Part shown: positions 16,088 to 23,610 of the stretch, in pieces
Numbering within the stretch: position 1 is the first letter of the stretch
Layout of the letters: each line of letters starts with the position of its first letter
Source: an uncultured Bacilli bacterium
Lineage (GTDB): Bacteria; Bacillota_I; Bacilli_A; ML615J-28; CAG-313
Direction: 5' to 3'
DNA length: 39,710 nt
NCBI GenBank assembly: GCA_934133195.1
Contig: CAKPAZ010000012.1
Coordinates: 1-39,710, forward strand
Position numbers and translations under genes: made by a program
Notes under the pieces: generated by a model
What the model was told of the DNA's origin: nothing
Databases searched by the model: none
The model's input: only the letters and a program-made list of their open reading frames with translations

Positions 16088-17155
16088 TTATCTAGCGTAA
16101 GAAACAGCTTTTGCAACTACTGCTTTGATGTCAGTAATTTGAATTGTGCAACCAGCTTCTAGTAAGTCTTTATCAGTTGTCATTTGGTAGCCAATTAAGT
16201 TAGCTTTTGTTTCCATGTTAGCAACTTCTTCACCAGTCATACCGATTACATGTTTAGAGAATGCAGCAGATTGAATGTACCATTCTTTAACAACGCCATC
16301 GCCATTACCATCTTGGCTTGTGCCCCATTTAGCCATGTTGTAATCTTCTTTTAAGCAACGTTTAGTATCTTTGAAAGAACCAGTAACAACACCAGCAAGA
16401 GTGAATGTTAATTTAGGTTGAATTGCATCATTTAAGCAAGCAAGAATTTTGCCTTCAGCAACAACTGTAGCAGCGAAATCAGAATACATATTGATAGCGC
16501 CATCAGCTTCTTCAGTAGCGTCTTTGCTTGATGCATCTTTGAATGATGTAGCAGCAACACCTAATGTGAATTCTTTAGCAGTCTTAAATTCTTGACCTTG
16601 TTCATCATTGCAAGCTTTTGCAGTAGCAGCGATGAAATCAGTGATTTGAATTGTGCAACCTGCATCTAGTAAAGCTTTATCAGTAGCCATTTGATAACCA
16701 TGTGCATTTTCAGCAGTTTTGATTGCAGCAACTTCTGCAGCAGTCATACCAACAACGTATGCTTCGAAAGCTTTAGCTTGGTCATACCATTCTTTAACAA
16801 TGCCATCACCATTCATGTCCATGTCTTTGCCCCATTTAGCCATTCCATAGTCATCGCCTAATTCCATTTTTGATTTTAAGTTAGTAACTGTAACAACGCC
16901 ATCAGCGATTGTAGCTTTATTTTGAACTGCATCTAAACGGCATGCAACGATTTTACCATCTTTCATAACAACTGCAGCAACAGTTGCATCAACTTGTGGA
17001 GCGTTTTCTTTGCTAGCTTCTGTACTAACAACAACACCCATACCTAATTTATAAGTAGCTTCTTTGTTTTCTTCTTTTTTCTTGCATGAACTTACTGCAA
17101 ATGCTAGTGTGAAAACAACAAGTAAGCTAGCCATAATTCTAAAAATTTTTTTCAT
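16088..17155 (-). CDS. Duplicated FMN_bind-like lipoprotein with GCT in place of the GAT motif
   Basis: A 355-aa lipoprotein (lipobox VSSC, Cys24) and first gene of the redox operon. It is two repeats of about 160 residues (about 33-190 and 195-355). Each has a DGKI(V/L)AC strand like the start of FMN_bind domains, a YxMAKWG segment, an acidic DxNGDGxVKEWY loop (Asp111/Asp113/Asn115/Glu122 in repeat 1), GMTxxEVA, and ends in AGCTIQITD. That last motif lies where FMN_bind proteins have SGAT before the flavinylated Thr; Thr168 and Thr337 would be the sites. The start at 17155 follows AAAGGAAG. I recognise the domain resemblance by eye only; flavinylation is inference. Confidence 0.7.
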   Translation of the reverse strand: MKKIFRIMASLLVVFTLAFAVSSCKKKEENKEATYKLGMGVVVSTEASKENAPQVDATVAAVVMKDGKIVACRLDAVQNKATIADGVVTVTNLKSKMELGDDYGMAKWGKDMDMNGDGIVKEWYDQAKAFEAYVVGMTAAEVAAIKTAENAHGYQMATDKALLDAGCTIQITDFIAATAKACNDEQGQEFKTAKEFTLGVAATSFKDASSKDATEEADGAINMYSDFAATVVAEGKILACLNDAIQPKLTFTLAGVVTGSFKDTKRCLKEDYNMAKWGTSQDGNGDGVVKEWYIQSAAFSKHVIGMTGEEVANMETKANLIGYQMTTDKDLLEAGCTIQITDIKAVVAKAVSYAR

Positions 17156-17205
17156 AAATGTCTTCCTTTCACGAATTTTAGAGCTTATTTTTTTCAAGCA
17201 GTATT

Positions 17206-17234
17206 ATTATAGCATATTTAATCTTTAAAGTCAA
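17206..17234 (-). promoter_or_regulatory. Promoter of the Rnf-like redox operon
   Basis: Minus-strand TTGACT (17229-17234), a 17-bp spacer and TATAAT (17206-17211), about 50 nt before the lipoprotein start. The inverted operator-like site at 17250-17269 lies 15 bp upstream of the -35. Confidence 0.85.
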
Positions 17235-17249
17235 GAATTTAATAATTTA

Positions 17250-17269
17250 TTTGATATAATTATATCGAA
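17250..17269. promoter_or_regulatory. Operator-like site, 14-bp-phased hexamers (redox operon side)
   Basis: TTTGAT (17250-17255) and ATCGAA (17264-17269) start exactly 14 bp apart and enclose a perfect 14-bp palindrome, GATATAATTATATC (17253-17266 region). The spacing equals that of the ATCGAT pairs at 17350-17418 and 20340-20387. Confidence 0.55.
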
Positions 17270-17349
17270 AGCTGTATTTCATTTTTTATAATAGGAAATA
17301 TTCATTAAACCAATTATTGCATTATTTTTATAAAATTACGCTTTTTTAA

Positions 17350-17383
17350 ATCGGTATAACTAAATCGATATAATTTTATCAAT
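17350..17383. promoter_or_regulatory. Operator-like array: three hexamers every 14 bp
   Basis: ATCGGT (17350), ATCGAT (17364) and ATCAAT (17378) begin at exact 14-bp steps in the divergent intergenic region between the redox operon and the hydroxyacyl-CoA dehydrogenase gene. Confidence 0.6.
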
Positions 17384-17398
17384 TTATATTGTATTTAT

Positions 17399-17418
17399 AT
17401 TGATATTTTTTTATCGAT
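17399..17418. promoter_or_regulatory. Operator-like pair overlapping the dehydrogenase promoter
   Basis: ATTGAT (17399-17404) and ATCGAT (17413-17418) start 14 bp apart and cover the -35 element and most of the spacer of the plus-strand promoter, a position typical of repression. Confidence 0.6.
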
Positions 17419-17428
17419 ATGGTAAAAT
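17400..17428 (+). promoter_or_regulatory. Promoter of the 3-hydroxyacyl-CoA dehydrogenase gene
   Basis: TTGATA (17400-17405), 17 bp, TAAAAT (17423-17428), then GGGAGG before the ATG. The -35 is part of the hexamer pair at 17399-17418. Confidence 0.8.
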
Positions 17429-17457
17429 ATAAAAGTAATTTTTTTGGGAGGTAATAT

Positions 17458-18408
17458 ATGAATTATAAAAAGATTGTTGTTGCTGGTGGTGGCGTCCTAG
17501 GAAGTCAAATTGCATACCAAGCAGCATATTGTGGTTTTGAAGTAACTATCTGGCTAAGAAGCGAAGGTAGTATTGGAAGAACTCAACCTAAACTTGATAA
17601 CTTAAGAAAAGTTTACAAGGAAACTATTGAATTAATGGCAACTAAAGAAGGTCAAACTCCTGCTAATTGGGCAAGAGGAATTGCTGATTTTGAAACATTC
17701 AATATGGAAGAATGCTTAAAGAAATCTGAAAATGCATATAATTCTATTAAATTAGAATTAGATCTTGCAAAAGCAGTTGAAGATGCAGATTTAATTATTG
17801 AATCAATGGCTGAAAATGTAGAAGAAAAAGTTAATTTTTATAAAAAGTTAGCTCTAGTTTTACCAGAAAAAACTGTTATCGTAACTAACTCATCTACACT
17901 TCTTCCATCTAAATTTGCTAAATGCACTGGAAGACCTGACAAATATTTATCACTACATTTTGCTAACTCTATTTGGAAAAATAATATGACTGAAGTTATG
18001 GCTCAAGCTAAAACTAATATGAAGTATTTTGATGAAATCATGGAATTCGCAAAACAAATTCGTATGATTCCACTTCCTGTTAAAAAAGAAAAATCAGGAT
18101 ATTTATTAAATTCTATGCTTGTTCCTCTTCTTTTCTCAGGTATGGATCTATATGTAAATGGTATTTCTGATCCTGAAAGCATTGATAAAGCATGGGTACT
18201 TGGTACAGGAGCTCCTAAAGGTCCTTTCCAAATTCTTGATACTGTAGGTCTTACAACTGCCTATAATATTGTTTCAATGTATGTTAAGATTCCTTCATTC
18301 CTTGCTCCTTATAATTTTAAAGGTATGGCAAAGATGTTAAAAGAATATATTGATGCTGGAAAACTTGGTATGGCATCAGGTGAAGGTTTCTATAAATATA
18401 ATAAATAA
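17458..18408 (+). CDS. 3-hydroxyacyl-CoA dehydrogenase (3-hydroxybutyryl-CoA dehydrogenase-like)
   Basis: A 316-aa NAD(P)-dependent dehydrogenase with the two-domain 3HCDH layout. The Rossmann motif is VVAGGGVLGSQIAYQAA (residues 6-22). ADLIIESMAENVEEKVNFYKKL carries the catalytic Glu region, TNSSTLLPSKFA and SLHFANSIWKNNMTEVM hold the catalytic His and Asn. The C-terminal domain has GAPKGPFQILDTVGL. Several residues around the His differ from classical Hbd (HFANSIWKNN in place of HFFNPVP), and there are about 40 extra residues near position 60-90, so the acyl substrate may not be 3-hydroxybutyryl-CoA. No thiolase or crotonase neighbours are present. Its promoter shares an operator-like motif with the redox operon and the alcohol dehydrogenase. 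Confidence 0.82.
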   Translation: MNYKKIVVAGGGVLGSQIAYQAAYCGFEVTIWLRSEGSIGRTQPKLDNLRKVYKETIELMATKEGQTPANWARGIADFETFNMEECLKKSENAYNSIKLELDLAKAVEDADLIIESMAENVEEKVNFYKKLALVLPEKTVIVTNSSTLLPSKFAKCTGRPDKYLSLHFANSIWKNNMTEVMAQAKTNMKYFDEIMEFAKQIRMIPLPVKKEKSGYLLNSMLVPLLFSGMDLYVNGISDPESIDKAWVLGTGAPKGPFQILDTVGLTTAYNIVSMYVKIPSFLAPYNFKGMAKMLKEYIDAGKLGMASGEGFYKYNK

Positions 18409-18412
18409 TAAA

Positions 18413-18449
18413 GAAAAAATGTCGGATTAAATTCCGACATTATTTTTTT
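18413..18449. terminator. Bidirectional terminator between convergent genes
   Basis: AATGTCGGA (18418-18426) pairs with TCCGACATT (18433-18441). A runs on the left and T runs on the right give U tracts for both the plus-strand dehydrogenase and the minus-strand NUDIX gene, whose stop lies within the right arm. Confidence 0.9.
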
Positions 18450-18967
18450 AATAAGAAAAGTTGTAAAGCACAAATTGTTTTAGCATCTTTAATTTTATTA
18501 GTAATTACTAATTCTTTTATTTCTTCTAATGTTATAAACTTATAATTTAATGCTTCATTTTCATCAAGCGATTGATGAGTTTTAACTAGGTTGGTCGCAA
18601 AATATAGAAAAATGATTTCGTCAGTATATGCACAACTTGGATACATATCACCTAAGTATTCAATGGTTTCAGCGTGATATCCAATTTCTTCTTCTAATTC
18701 ACGGATGGCTGCAGTAGTTAAGTCTTCATCTTTATCTACCTTACCAGCAGGAAATTCAAGAATTACTTCATCATATGGATAGCGATATTGTTCTTCAATT
18801 GCATACTTTCCATCAAGTTCTGCAATAATACATACGGCCTTGCAATGTCTTACTACTTCACGATATGATGTTTTACCATTAGGGCACATTACCTTATCTT
18901 TATATAGATTTAATATTTTACCTTTATAAATTTCTTCTGAGGATATTTTCTTTTCTTCTAGTTTCAT
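18440..18967 (-). CDS. nudF: NUDIX hydrolase, ADP-ribose pyrophosphatase type
   Basis: A 175-aa protein with the exact Nudix box (G-x5-E-x7-REUxEExGU) at GKVDKDED through RELEEEIGY. A preceding VILEFPAGKV and an RYPYDEV segment are typical of ADP-ribose diphosphatases (NudF/YqkG). It would hydrolyse ADP-ribose to AMP and ribose 5-phosphate in the cytoplasm. I chose the ATG at 18967 (after AAGGTAGG). A longer frame to 19000 would run into the terminator hairpin of the alcohol dehydrogenase gene. With only about 25 bp between that hairpin and its start, it may depend on read-through from upstream. Confidence 0.88.
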   Translation of the reverse strand: MKLEEKKISSEEIYKGKILNLYKDKVMCPNGKTSYREVVRHCKAVCIIAELDGKYAIEEQYRYPYDEVILEFPAGKVDKDEDLTTAAIRELEEEIGYHAETIEYLGDMYPSCAYTDEIIFLYFATNLVKTHQSLDENEALNYKFITLEEIKELVITNKIKDAKTICALQLFLLKK

Positions 18968-18984
18968 TTTTTTACCTACCTTTT

Positions 18985-19010
18985 TATAAAAGAGTCCCAA
19001 ATGGGACTCA
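18985..19010 (-). terminator. Terminator of the iron alcohol dehydrogenase gene
   Basis: GAGTCCC (18992-18998) pairs with GGGACTC (19003-19009) around a 4-base loop. Read leftward it is followed by UUUUAUA. It may be only partial, since the NUDIX gene starts right after it. Confidence 0.85.
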
Positions 19011-19015
19011 TTTTT

Positions 19016-20233
19016 TTAGAAATTAACTTCTGTATCGTAATAACAACACTTAAGAAGTTCTTCCATTTCTTTTTGTGTTGGAATACGAGGGTTAGATCCT
19101 GTGCAAGCATCTGCGATTGCGTTTTTAGCAATTTCAGGTAATCTTTCTAAGAATACTTCTTCAGGAACAAATCCATTTTCAGTTGGATAACTATCTAAGC
19201 CATAGTTCTTAATGCAATGAGGAATATTTAAATCATCATTCATCTTTCTTAAAGCTTTGATTAATAATTGAACTTTTTCTTCATCAGTGTTTCCACCAAG
19301 ATTCATATAGTCAGCAATTTCACCATAACGTTTTAAAGCTTCAGGGTTTTTAGCATTGAAAGCAATTACCTTTGGAAGATACATTGCGTTTGCTGCGCCA
19401 TGAATAATGTGTGCTCCGTAATCAGCAAAAGCAGCACCAGTCTTATGAGCCATTGAGTGAACGATACCAAGTAGAGCGTTAGAGAATGACATACCAGCTA
19501 AGCATTGTGCATCATGCATTGCATCACGAGCAACCATATCACCATTATAAGATGGAACTAAATCTTTTTGAATCATTTTGATTGCGAAAATAGATAGTGG
19601 ATCTGAATAATGACAATGAGCAGTAGATACATATGCTTCGATAGCATGAGTGATTGCATCCATACCAGTGTGTGCAACTAACTTCTTAGGCATTGTTTCT
19701 GCAAGTTCAGGGTCAACGATTGCAACATCAGGTGTAATTTCAAAGTCAGCAATTGGATATTTAATACCTTTCTTATAATCAGTAATGATTGAGAAAGCAG
19801 TAACTTCTGTTGCAGTACCAGATGTAGATGAAACAGCACAGAAATGAGCTTTTGTTCTTAATTTTGGTAAACCAAATACTTTGCACATATCTTCAAAAGT
19901 TACTGTAGGATATTCATATTTAATCCACATAGCTTTTGCAGCGTCGATTGGAGATCCTCCACCGATTGCAACGATCCAGTCTGGTCCAAACTCAAGCATT
20001 TTTTGAGCTCCAGCCATAACTGTTTCTACAGATGGATCTGGTTCAATACCATCAATAACGGCTACTTCCATACCAGCTTCTTGTAAATAATTGATAGCGC
20101 GGTCTAAGAAACCAAATTTTTTCATGCTTCCGCCACCAACACAGATAACGGCTTTTTTACCTGTTAGGGTTTTAAGTGCTTCTAGTGATCCTTTTCCATG
20201 ATAAAGGTCTCTAGGTAAAGTAAATCTAAACAT
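19016..20233 (-). CDS. Iron-containing alcohol dehydrogenase
   Basis: A 405-aa family III (Fe-dependent) alcohol dehydrogenase, normal length. The N-terminal domain has the NAD-binding GGGSPIDAAKAMW and CAVSSTSGTATEVTAFSII. Metal ligands are expected in GMDAITHAIEAYVS, GIVHSMAHKTGAAF and YGAHIIHGAANAMYLP. It reduces an aldehyde to an alcohol with NAD(P)H during fermentation; butanol or 1,3-propanediol dehydrogenases are close families and the substrate is not certain. I chose ATG at 20233 since AAAGGAGGT sits directly upstream and the promoter at 20262-20290 would not transcribe the longer frame. A phased ATCGAT array lies 50 bp above its -35. Confidence 0.9.
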   Translation of the reverse strand: MFRFTLPRDLYHGKGSLEALKTLTGKKAVICVGGGSMKKFGFLDRAINYLQEAGMEVAVIDGIEPDPSVETVMAGAQKMLEFGPDWIVAIGGGSPIDAAKAMWIKYEYPTVTFEDMCKVFGLPKLRTKAHFCAVSSTSGTATEVTAFSIITDYKKGIKYPIADFEITPDVAIVDPELAETMPKKLVAHTGMDAITHAIEAYVSTAHCHYSDPLSIFAIKMIQKDLVPSYNGDMVARDAMHDAQCLAGMSFSNALLGIVHSMAHKTGAAFADYGAHIIHGAANAMYLPKVIAFNAKNPEALKRYGEIADYMNLGGNTDEEKVQLLIKALRKMNDDLNIPHCIKNYGLDSYPTENGFVPEEVFLERLPEIAKNAIADACTGSNPRIPTQKEMEELLKCCYYDTEVNF

Positions 20234-20261
20234 TTCAAATACCTCCTTTAGATACATTAAT

Positions 20262-20290
20262 ATTATACTGCAAGTAAAAAATAATGTCAA
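20262..20290 (-). promoter_or_regulatory. Promoter of the iron alcohol dehydrogenase gene
   Basis: A full-consensus minus-strand TTGACA (20285-20290), 17-bp spacer and TATAAT (20262-20267), about 30 nt before the ATG. Confidence 0.9.
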
Positions 20291-20339
20291 AGAGTTAAAA
20301 TATATGAAGTTTTTATAATATTATATCATATTTGATATA

Positions 20340-20387
20340 ATCGATATTTTCTTATCGATTTTAGTATATCGATTGTATTTTATCGAT
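20340..20387. repeat. Four ATCGAT hexamers at exact 14-bp steps (operator-like array)
   Basis: ATCGAT begins at 20340, 20354, 20368 and 20382; each adjacent pair forms an 18-bp site of the form TCGAT-N8-ATCGA. The array lies between ybaK and the alcohol dehydrogenase promoter, and the last copy overlaps the ybaK stop. Other intergenic matches to this pattern in the window are the variants upstream of the redox operon and the hydroxyacyl-CoA dehydrogenase gene. Confidence 0.75.
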
Positions 20388-20865
20388 TTTTAGTGATGTC
20401 AGCTAGTTTAAATTCTACTACTTTTTTTAATTCATCGATGGACATTTCTACTTGATAGCCTATTTTACCACCACTAAACATGATTGTATCATAAAGGATT
20501 GCTGATTCATCAATAACAGTAGTAAATTGTTTTTTCATTCCTATTGGTGAACAACCACCATGGATGTAACCCGTAAGTGGTAGTAGATCTTTTGATTTAA
20601 TCATCTCAATGTTTTTTTCATTTACTGCAGTTGCAGCTTTCTTTAAATCTAATTCCATATTAACCGGAACTAAAAAGACATAATGATTATTTGATTTACC
20701 AATGGTAACTAATGTTTTAAAGACATGATTTGGATCTTGATTTAAGACTTTTGCGACTTCTTCTCCTGAGATAGCATTGGTACCTACATAGTCATGGAAT
20801 TGATAATTTAGTTTCTTTTGTTCTATTATTCTAATTGCATTGGTTTTTTCAATTTGATTTTTCAT
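20380..20865 (-). CDS. ybaK: Cys-tRNA(Pro)/Cys-tRNA(Cys) deacylase, YbaK/EbsC family
   Basis: A 161-aa trans-editing enzyme that clears mischarged aminoacyl-tRNA. It has the family layout: KTNAIRIIEQKKLNYQFHDY, the catalytic Lys in VFKTLVTIG, FLVPVNMELDLKKAA, and GYIHGGCSPIGMKK. Length is normal. It has its own promoter (20891-20919) and an AGGTG ribosome site. Confidence 0.92.
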   Translation of the reverse strand: MKNQIEKTNAIRIIEQKKLNYQFHDYVGTNAISGEEVAKVLNQDPNHVFKTLVTIGKSNNHYVFLVPVNMELDLKKAATAVNEKNIEMIKSKDLLPLTGYIHGGCSPIGMKKQFTTVIDESAILYDTIMFSGGKIGYQVEMSIDELKKVVEFKLADITKNR

Positions 20866-20890
20866 ATTTTCACCTACGATTTTCTTTTAA

Positions 20891-20919
20891 ATTATATCAA
20901 AAATTAATGATTTTATCAA
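20891..20919 (-). promoter_or_regulatory. Promoter of ybaK
   Basis: Minus-strand TTGATA (20914-20919), 17 bp, TATAAT (20891-20896). Confidence 0.8.
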
Positions 20920-20935
20920 GCCAATAGTTTAAATG

Positions 20936-20963
20936 AAAAACCTCTAGATATTATACCTAGAGG
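20936..20963 (-). terminator. Terminator of the surface operon
   Basis: CCTCTAG (20941-20947) pairs with CTAGAGG (20957-20963) around a 9-base loop. Leftward the stem is followed by U5. It comes 17 bp after the stop of the SGNH lipoprotein gene. Confidence 0.88.
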
Positions 20964-20980
20964 CTTTTGGTTTTTAGTTA

Positions 20981-22207
20981 TTAGTTAAAAATTGATAAAT
21001 CCAAATTGTATATAACATCATATGCAACATTTCTCATAATTTCACATTCTTGTTCGGTTGGTTGAATTTTATTTCCTCCATTTGCTTCAATATCAAATGT
21101 TGGTACATATGAGACATCTTTAGGATTAATTCCATAGATTATACCAGCATGGATTAATGCTGCAAGGTAAGTTCCTGCTCCACTTGGATGTGTTAAATCT
21201 GATTGGTATAAATTTACTTTGTTGTCTTTTAGTTTTGACATATAAAAGCCAACTCCCGCATAAGAAATCATTAAATCATATTTAGTCGCAACTTTTTGGT
21301 ATGCATCTAGCAAGGCTTTCTCAGCTGTTTTGTATGTATATTCCGGATTATTTTTGTAGAAACTACTACCTTCTTCACGAGCCCAAGTTTCAAATAATAC
21401 AATTTTAGCATTTGGATTATACTTGTTAATTAATTCCTTTAGTCTACCAACGTTATTTTCAAATGAGCTATACGCTAAAATAGGTTTTGTTGATTGTTCT
21501 TGAACAATAATATAGTTGAAATCATTATTTTGAAGTTTATCAACTAATTTATTATATTCACTAGATGTTGTATCTACAAAATTACCTAAGTTACCAGCAC
21601 TCTTTACAACCATATGGACATCAATGTCCATACCTTGATTTTCACATATGCCTTTAAATACTCTATATTGATCATTATAGAAAGTATATGAATTACCAAT
21701 GAATAATACACTTTGTCTTTTATATAAATCCGGTTTTTCATTGATTAACATATTTCTAAGTGATAAGGCATTTTGTAAGTGTCTATTTGCACAGTTAATG
21801 GAAATTCCTATATAGATGCCATCAAAACTATGCCAAGAATCATTAAGTTTTATTTTTTTTGTATTTGATGAATCTTTAATTTTAATATTTGAACCATCTG
21901 GATCATCCATATTGTTAGCTGAAATTATGACATCAGCATCTTTAGCCTTGTTTACCTTTTGACCAAATTCTTCTTTTGAAACATTTTTTATTAAATTCCA
22001 TTTTACGTCTACATCAGGGTTTTGTTTTTCAAAGCAGTTTTCAATTGCGTTTATTTCATCATAGGTTAAAAATTCCATTTTTGATGATACCCAAACATAG
22101 ACTGTTAGAGAATTAGTAGTTTCATCAGTTGGGTTTTCATTTTCTTTTTTACAACCAGATACTGACAATAAACTAACTAGCAAAATTAAGATTATTAATT
22201 TTTTCAT
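20981..22207 (-). CDS. Lipoprotein with an unrecognised module fused to an SGNH-type hydrolase
   Basis: A 408-aa lipoprotein (lipobox VSGC, Cys19). Residues about 33-155 match the repeated module of the 889-aa lipoprotein at the other end of the operon: LTVYVWV, EFLTYDEINAI, KEEF and DADVIISANN align with module 3. Residues 165-400 form an SGNH/GDSL hydrolase: block I FIGNSYT (Ser173), a block III-like YIIVQEQST, and block V DLTHPSGAG (Asp337, His340). It should act outside the cell as an esterase or deacetylase on an unknown substrate. Its start overlaps the stop of the 109-aa gene (ATGA). Confidence 0.82.
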   Translation of the reverse strand: MKKLIILILLVSLLSVSGCKKENENPTDETTNSLTVYVWVSSKMEFLTYDEINAIENCFEKQNPDVDVKWNLIKNVSKEEFGQKVNKAKDADVIISANNMDDPDGSNIKIKDSSNTKKIKLNDSWHSFDGIYIGISINCANRHLQNALSLRNMLINEKPDLYKRQSVLFIGNSYTFYNDQYRVFKGICENQGMDIDVHMVVKSAGNLGNFVDTTSSEYNKLVDKLQNNDFNYIIVQEQSTKPILAYSSFENNVGRLKELINKYNPNAKIVLFETWAREEGSSFYKNNPEYTYKTAEKALLDAYQKVATKYDLMISYAGVGFYMSKLKDNKVNLYQSDLTHPSGAGTYLAALIHAGIIYGINPKDVSYVPTFDIEANGGNKIQPTEQECEIMRNVAYDVIYNLDLSIFN

Positions 22208-22533
22208 GCGGCTAGTTCTTCTTCAACCTCTTCTTTACTTTCTTCTTGTTTAGGTTCTTCAGTTTCAATATTAAAGAATTTATCAATACATTTAGGTAGT
22301 ACATTAACTTTAATTGCGAAGGTTCCTGTTAAACCACCTATAGTAACTAATCCTGCTAGAATCATCATTAAGAATTGATAAGCTGAGTTAACTCTGTTTT
22401 GAGCAGTTTTAACATCATTATCATGTAGGCTTAAAGCAATTCCTCTAATGAAATGATAGATAAGTCCTATAAAGGCAAGGGCTGTCAAGGAAATAATAAC
22501 TATTTTAAGAATTTTTAATTGTTTTTTATTCAT
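22204..22533 (-). CDS. Small two-helix membrane protein of unknown function
   Basis: A 109-aa protein. Hydrophobic segments lie at residues about 10-30 and 52-72, with a polar HDNDVKTAQNRVN linker between them and a very acidic, Glu-rich C-terminal tail. It overlaps the dehydrogenase gene upstream by 8 nt and the SGNH gene downstream by 4 nt, with an AGAGGGA ribosome site inside the dehydrogenase end. Tight coupling suggests it belongs to the operon's function. I do not recognise a family. Confidence 0.75.
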   Translation of the reverse strand: MNKKQLKILKIVIISLTALAFIGLIYHFIRGIALSLHDNDVKTAQNRVNSAYQFLMMILAGLVTIGGLTGTFAIKVNVLPKCIDKFFNIETEEPKQEESKEEVEEELAA

Positions 22534-23605
22534 ATAGTCCCTCTTTCAAAATTCTAACTATTTCATCACCAATATCTGTAGTAGAACTATTTCCTCCAAG
22601 GTCTGGAGTTAGTACTTTTTTATCGGTTAATAGTTTTTCAAATGTTTTAATTATTCTATTATACCATTCTTCATAGCCAAAGAATTTTAACATTCTTGCA
22701 CCTGACCAAATTTGAGCAATTGGATTAGCAATGTTTTTACCTGCTATATCAGGAGCAGAGCCATGAATTGATTCAAACATTGATGGGTAGATGCGTTCTG
22801 GATTAATGTTATCTCCAGCTGCAAGACCCATACCACCAGCAATGGCAGCACCAAGGTCGGTAAGAATATCACCAAATAAATTAGAAGTAACAACAACATC
22901 AAAGCGTTCAGGATGAAGTACAAACATCATACTTGCGGCATCTACCATAAATTGATTATGTTCAATATCAGGGTATTCTTTTGCGACTTCATCAAAGATT
23001 TCATCCCAAAAAACCATTGAGTAGTTAAGTGCATTAGCTTTAGTAACGCTTGTTACTCTTTTTCTTCCTTCTTTTCTTGCTAAATCAAAGGCATATCTAA
23101 TGACTCTTTCACAACCTTTACGAGTGAATTTTCCTGTTTGATATACATATTCTTTATCAGATCCTTTATTAAACCACTCACCTAATCCACAATACTCACC
23201 CTCTGAATTTTCTCTTACTACAACAAAATCAATATCTTCTGTAGTTTTATTTTTTAATGGACAAGGTGCGCCTTTAAGTAGTTTAACAGGTCTTAGGTTA
23301 ATGTATTCATCAAAACCAGTTCTTATTTTTAATAACAATTCTCTTAATGATAAATGATCAGGAACGGTTGGATAACCAACAGCACCTAGATAAATGGCAT
23401 CATATGCTTTTAATTTATCTAAGCCATCTTCATCCATCATTTTACCTGTTTTAAGGTAATATTCACAACCCCATTCAAAATAATCAAATGTAAAGGTAAA
23501 GGTTTTATCAAGATCACTAATTGTTTTTAAAACTTTAACACCTTCTGCTGTAACTTCGGTTCCGATTCCATCGCCAGGTATTACAGCAATTTTATAATTC
23601 TTCAT
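22526..23605 (-). CDS. Tartrate/D-malate dehydrogenase-type member of the isopropylmalate/isocitrate dehydrogenase family
   Basis: A 359-aa beta-decarboxylating dehydrogenase. It starts KIAVIPGDGIGTEV. The substrate loop GAVGYPTVPDHLSLRELLLKIR and INLRPVKLLKG resemble tartrate dehydrogenase/D-malate dehydrogenase (TtuC, DmlA) rather than LeuB. Metal-binding Asp residues lie in FMVDAASMMFV and NLFGDILTDLGAAI; the C-terminus has FESIHGSAPDIAGKNIANP. It is the only plainly cytoplasmic enzyme in an operon of surface proteins, so it probably oxidises the hydroxy acid that the surface proteins release or import. The exact substrate is not certain. Confidence 0.85.
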   Translation of the reverse strand: MKNYKIAVIPGDGIGTEVTAEGVKVLKTISDLDKTFTFTFDYFEWGCEYYLKTGKMMDEDGLDKLKAYDAIYLGAVGYPTVPDHLSLRELLLKIRTGFDEYINLRPVKLLKGAPCPLKNKTTEDIDFVVVRENSEGEYCGLGEWFNKGSDKEYVYQTGKFTRKGCERVIRYAFDLARKEGRKRVTSVTKANALNYSMVFWDEIFDEVAKEYPDIEHNQFMVDAASMMFVLHPERFDVVVTSNLFGDILTDLGAAIAGGMGLAAGDNINPERIYPSMFESIHGSAPDIAGKNIANPIAQIWSGARMLKFFGYEEWYNRIIKTFEKLLTDKKVLTPDLGGNSSTTDIGDEIVRILKEGLYE

Positions 23606-23610
23606 GTCTA

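Noticed and set aside
17250..17418. Rex or FNR binding sites
   Set aside because: Rex sites are TTGTGA/TTGTTAA-type and FNR sites are TTGAT-N4-ATCAA. Here the half-sites are separated by 8 bp and have an ATCGAT core.
20340..20387. The ATCGAT array as a short CRISPR
   Set aside because: Repeats of 6 bp with 8-bp gaps are far too short, the gaps are not unique spacers, and no cas gene is present. Operator-like phasing fits better.
22526..23605. 3-isopropylmalate dehydrogenase (leuB)
   Set aside because: No leuA, leuC or leuD is adjacent, and the VPDHLSLRELLLKIR and INLRPVKL segments look like tartrate/D-malate dehydrogenase. Not fully excluded.
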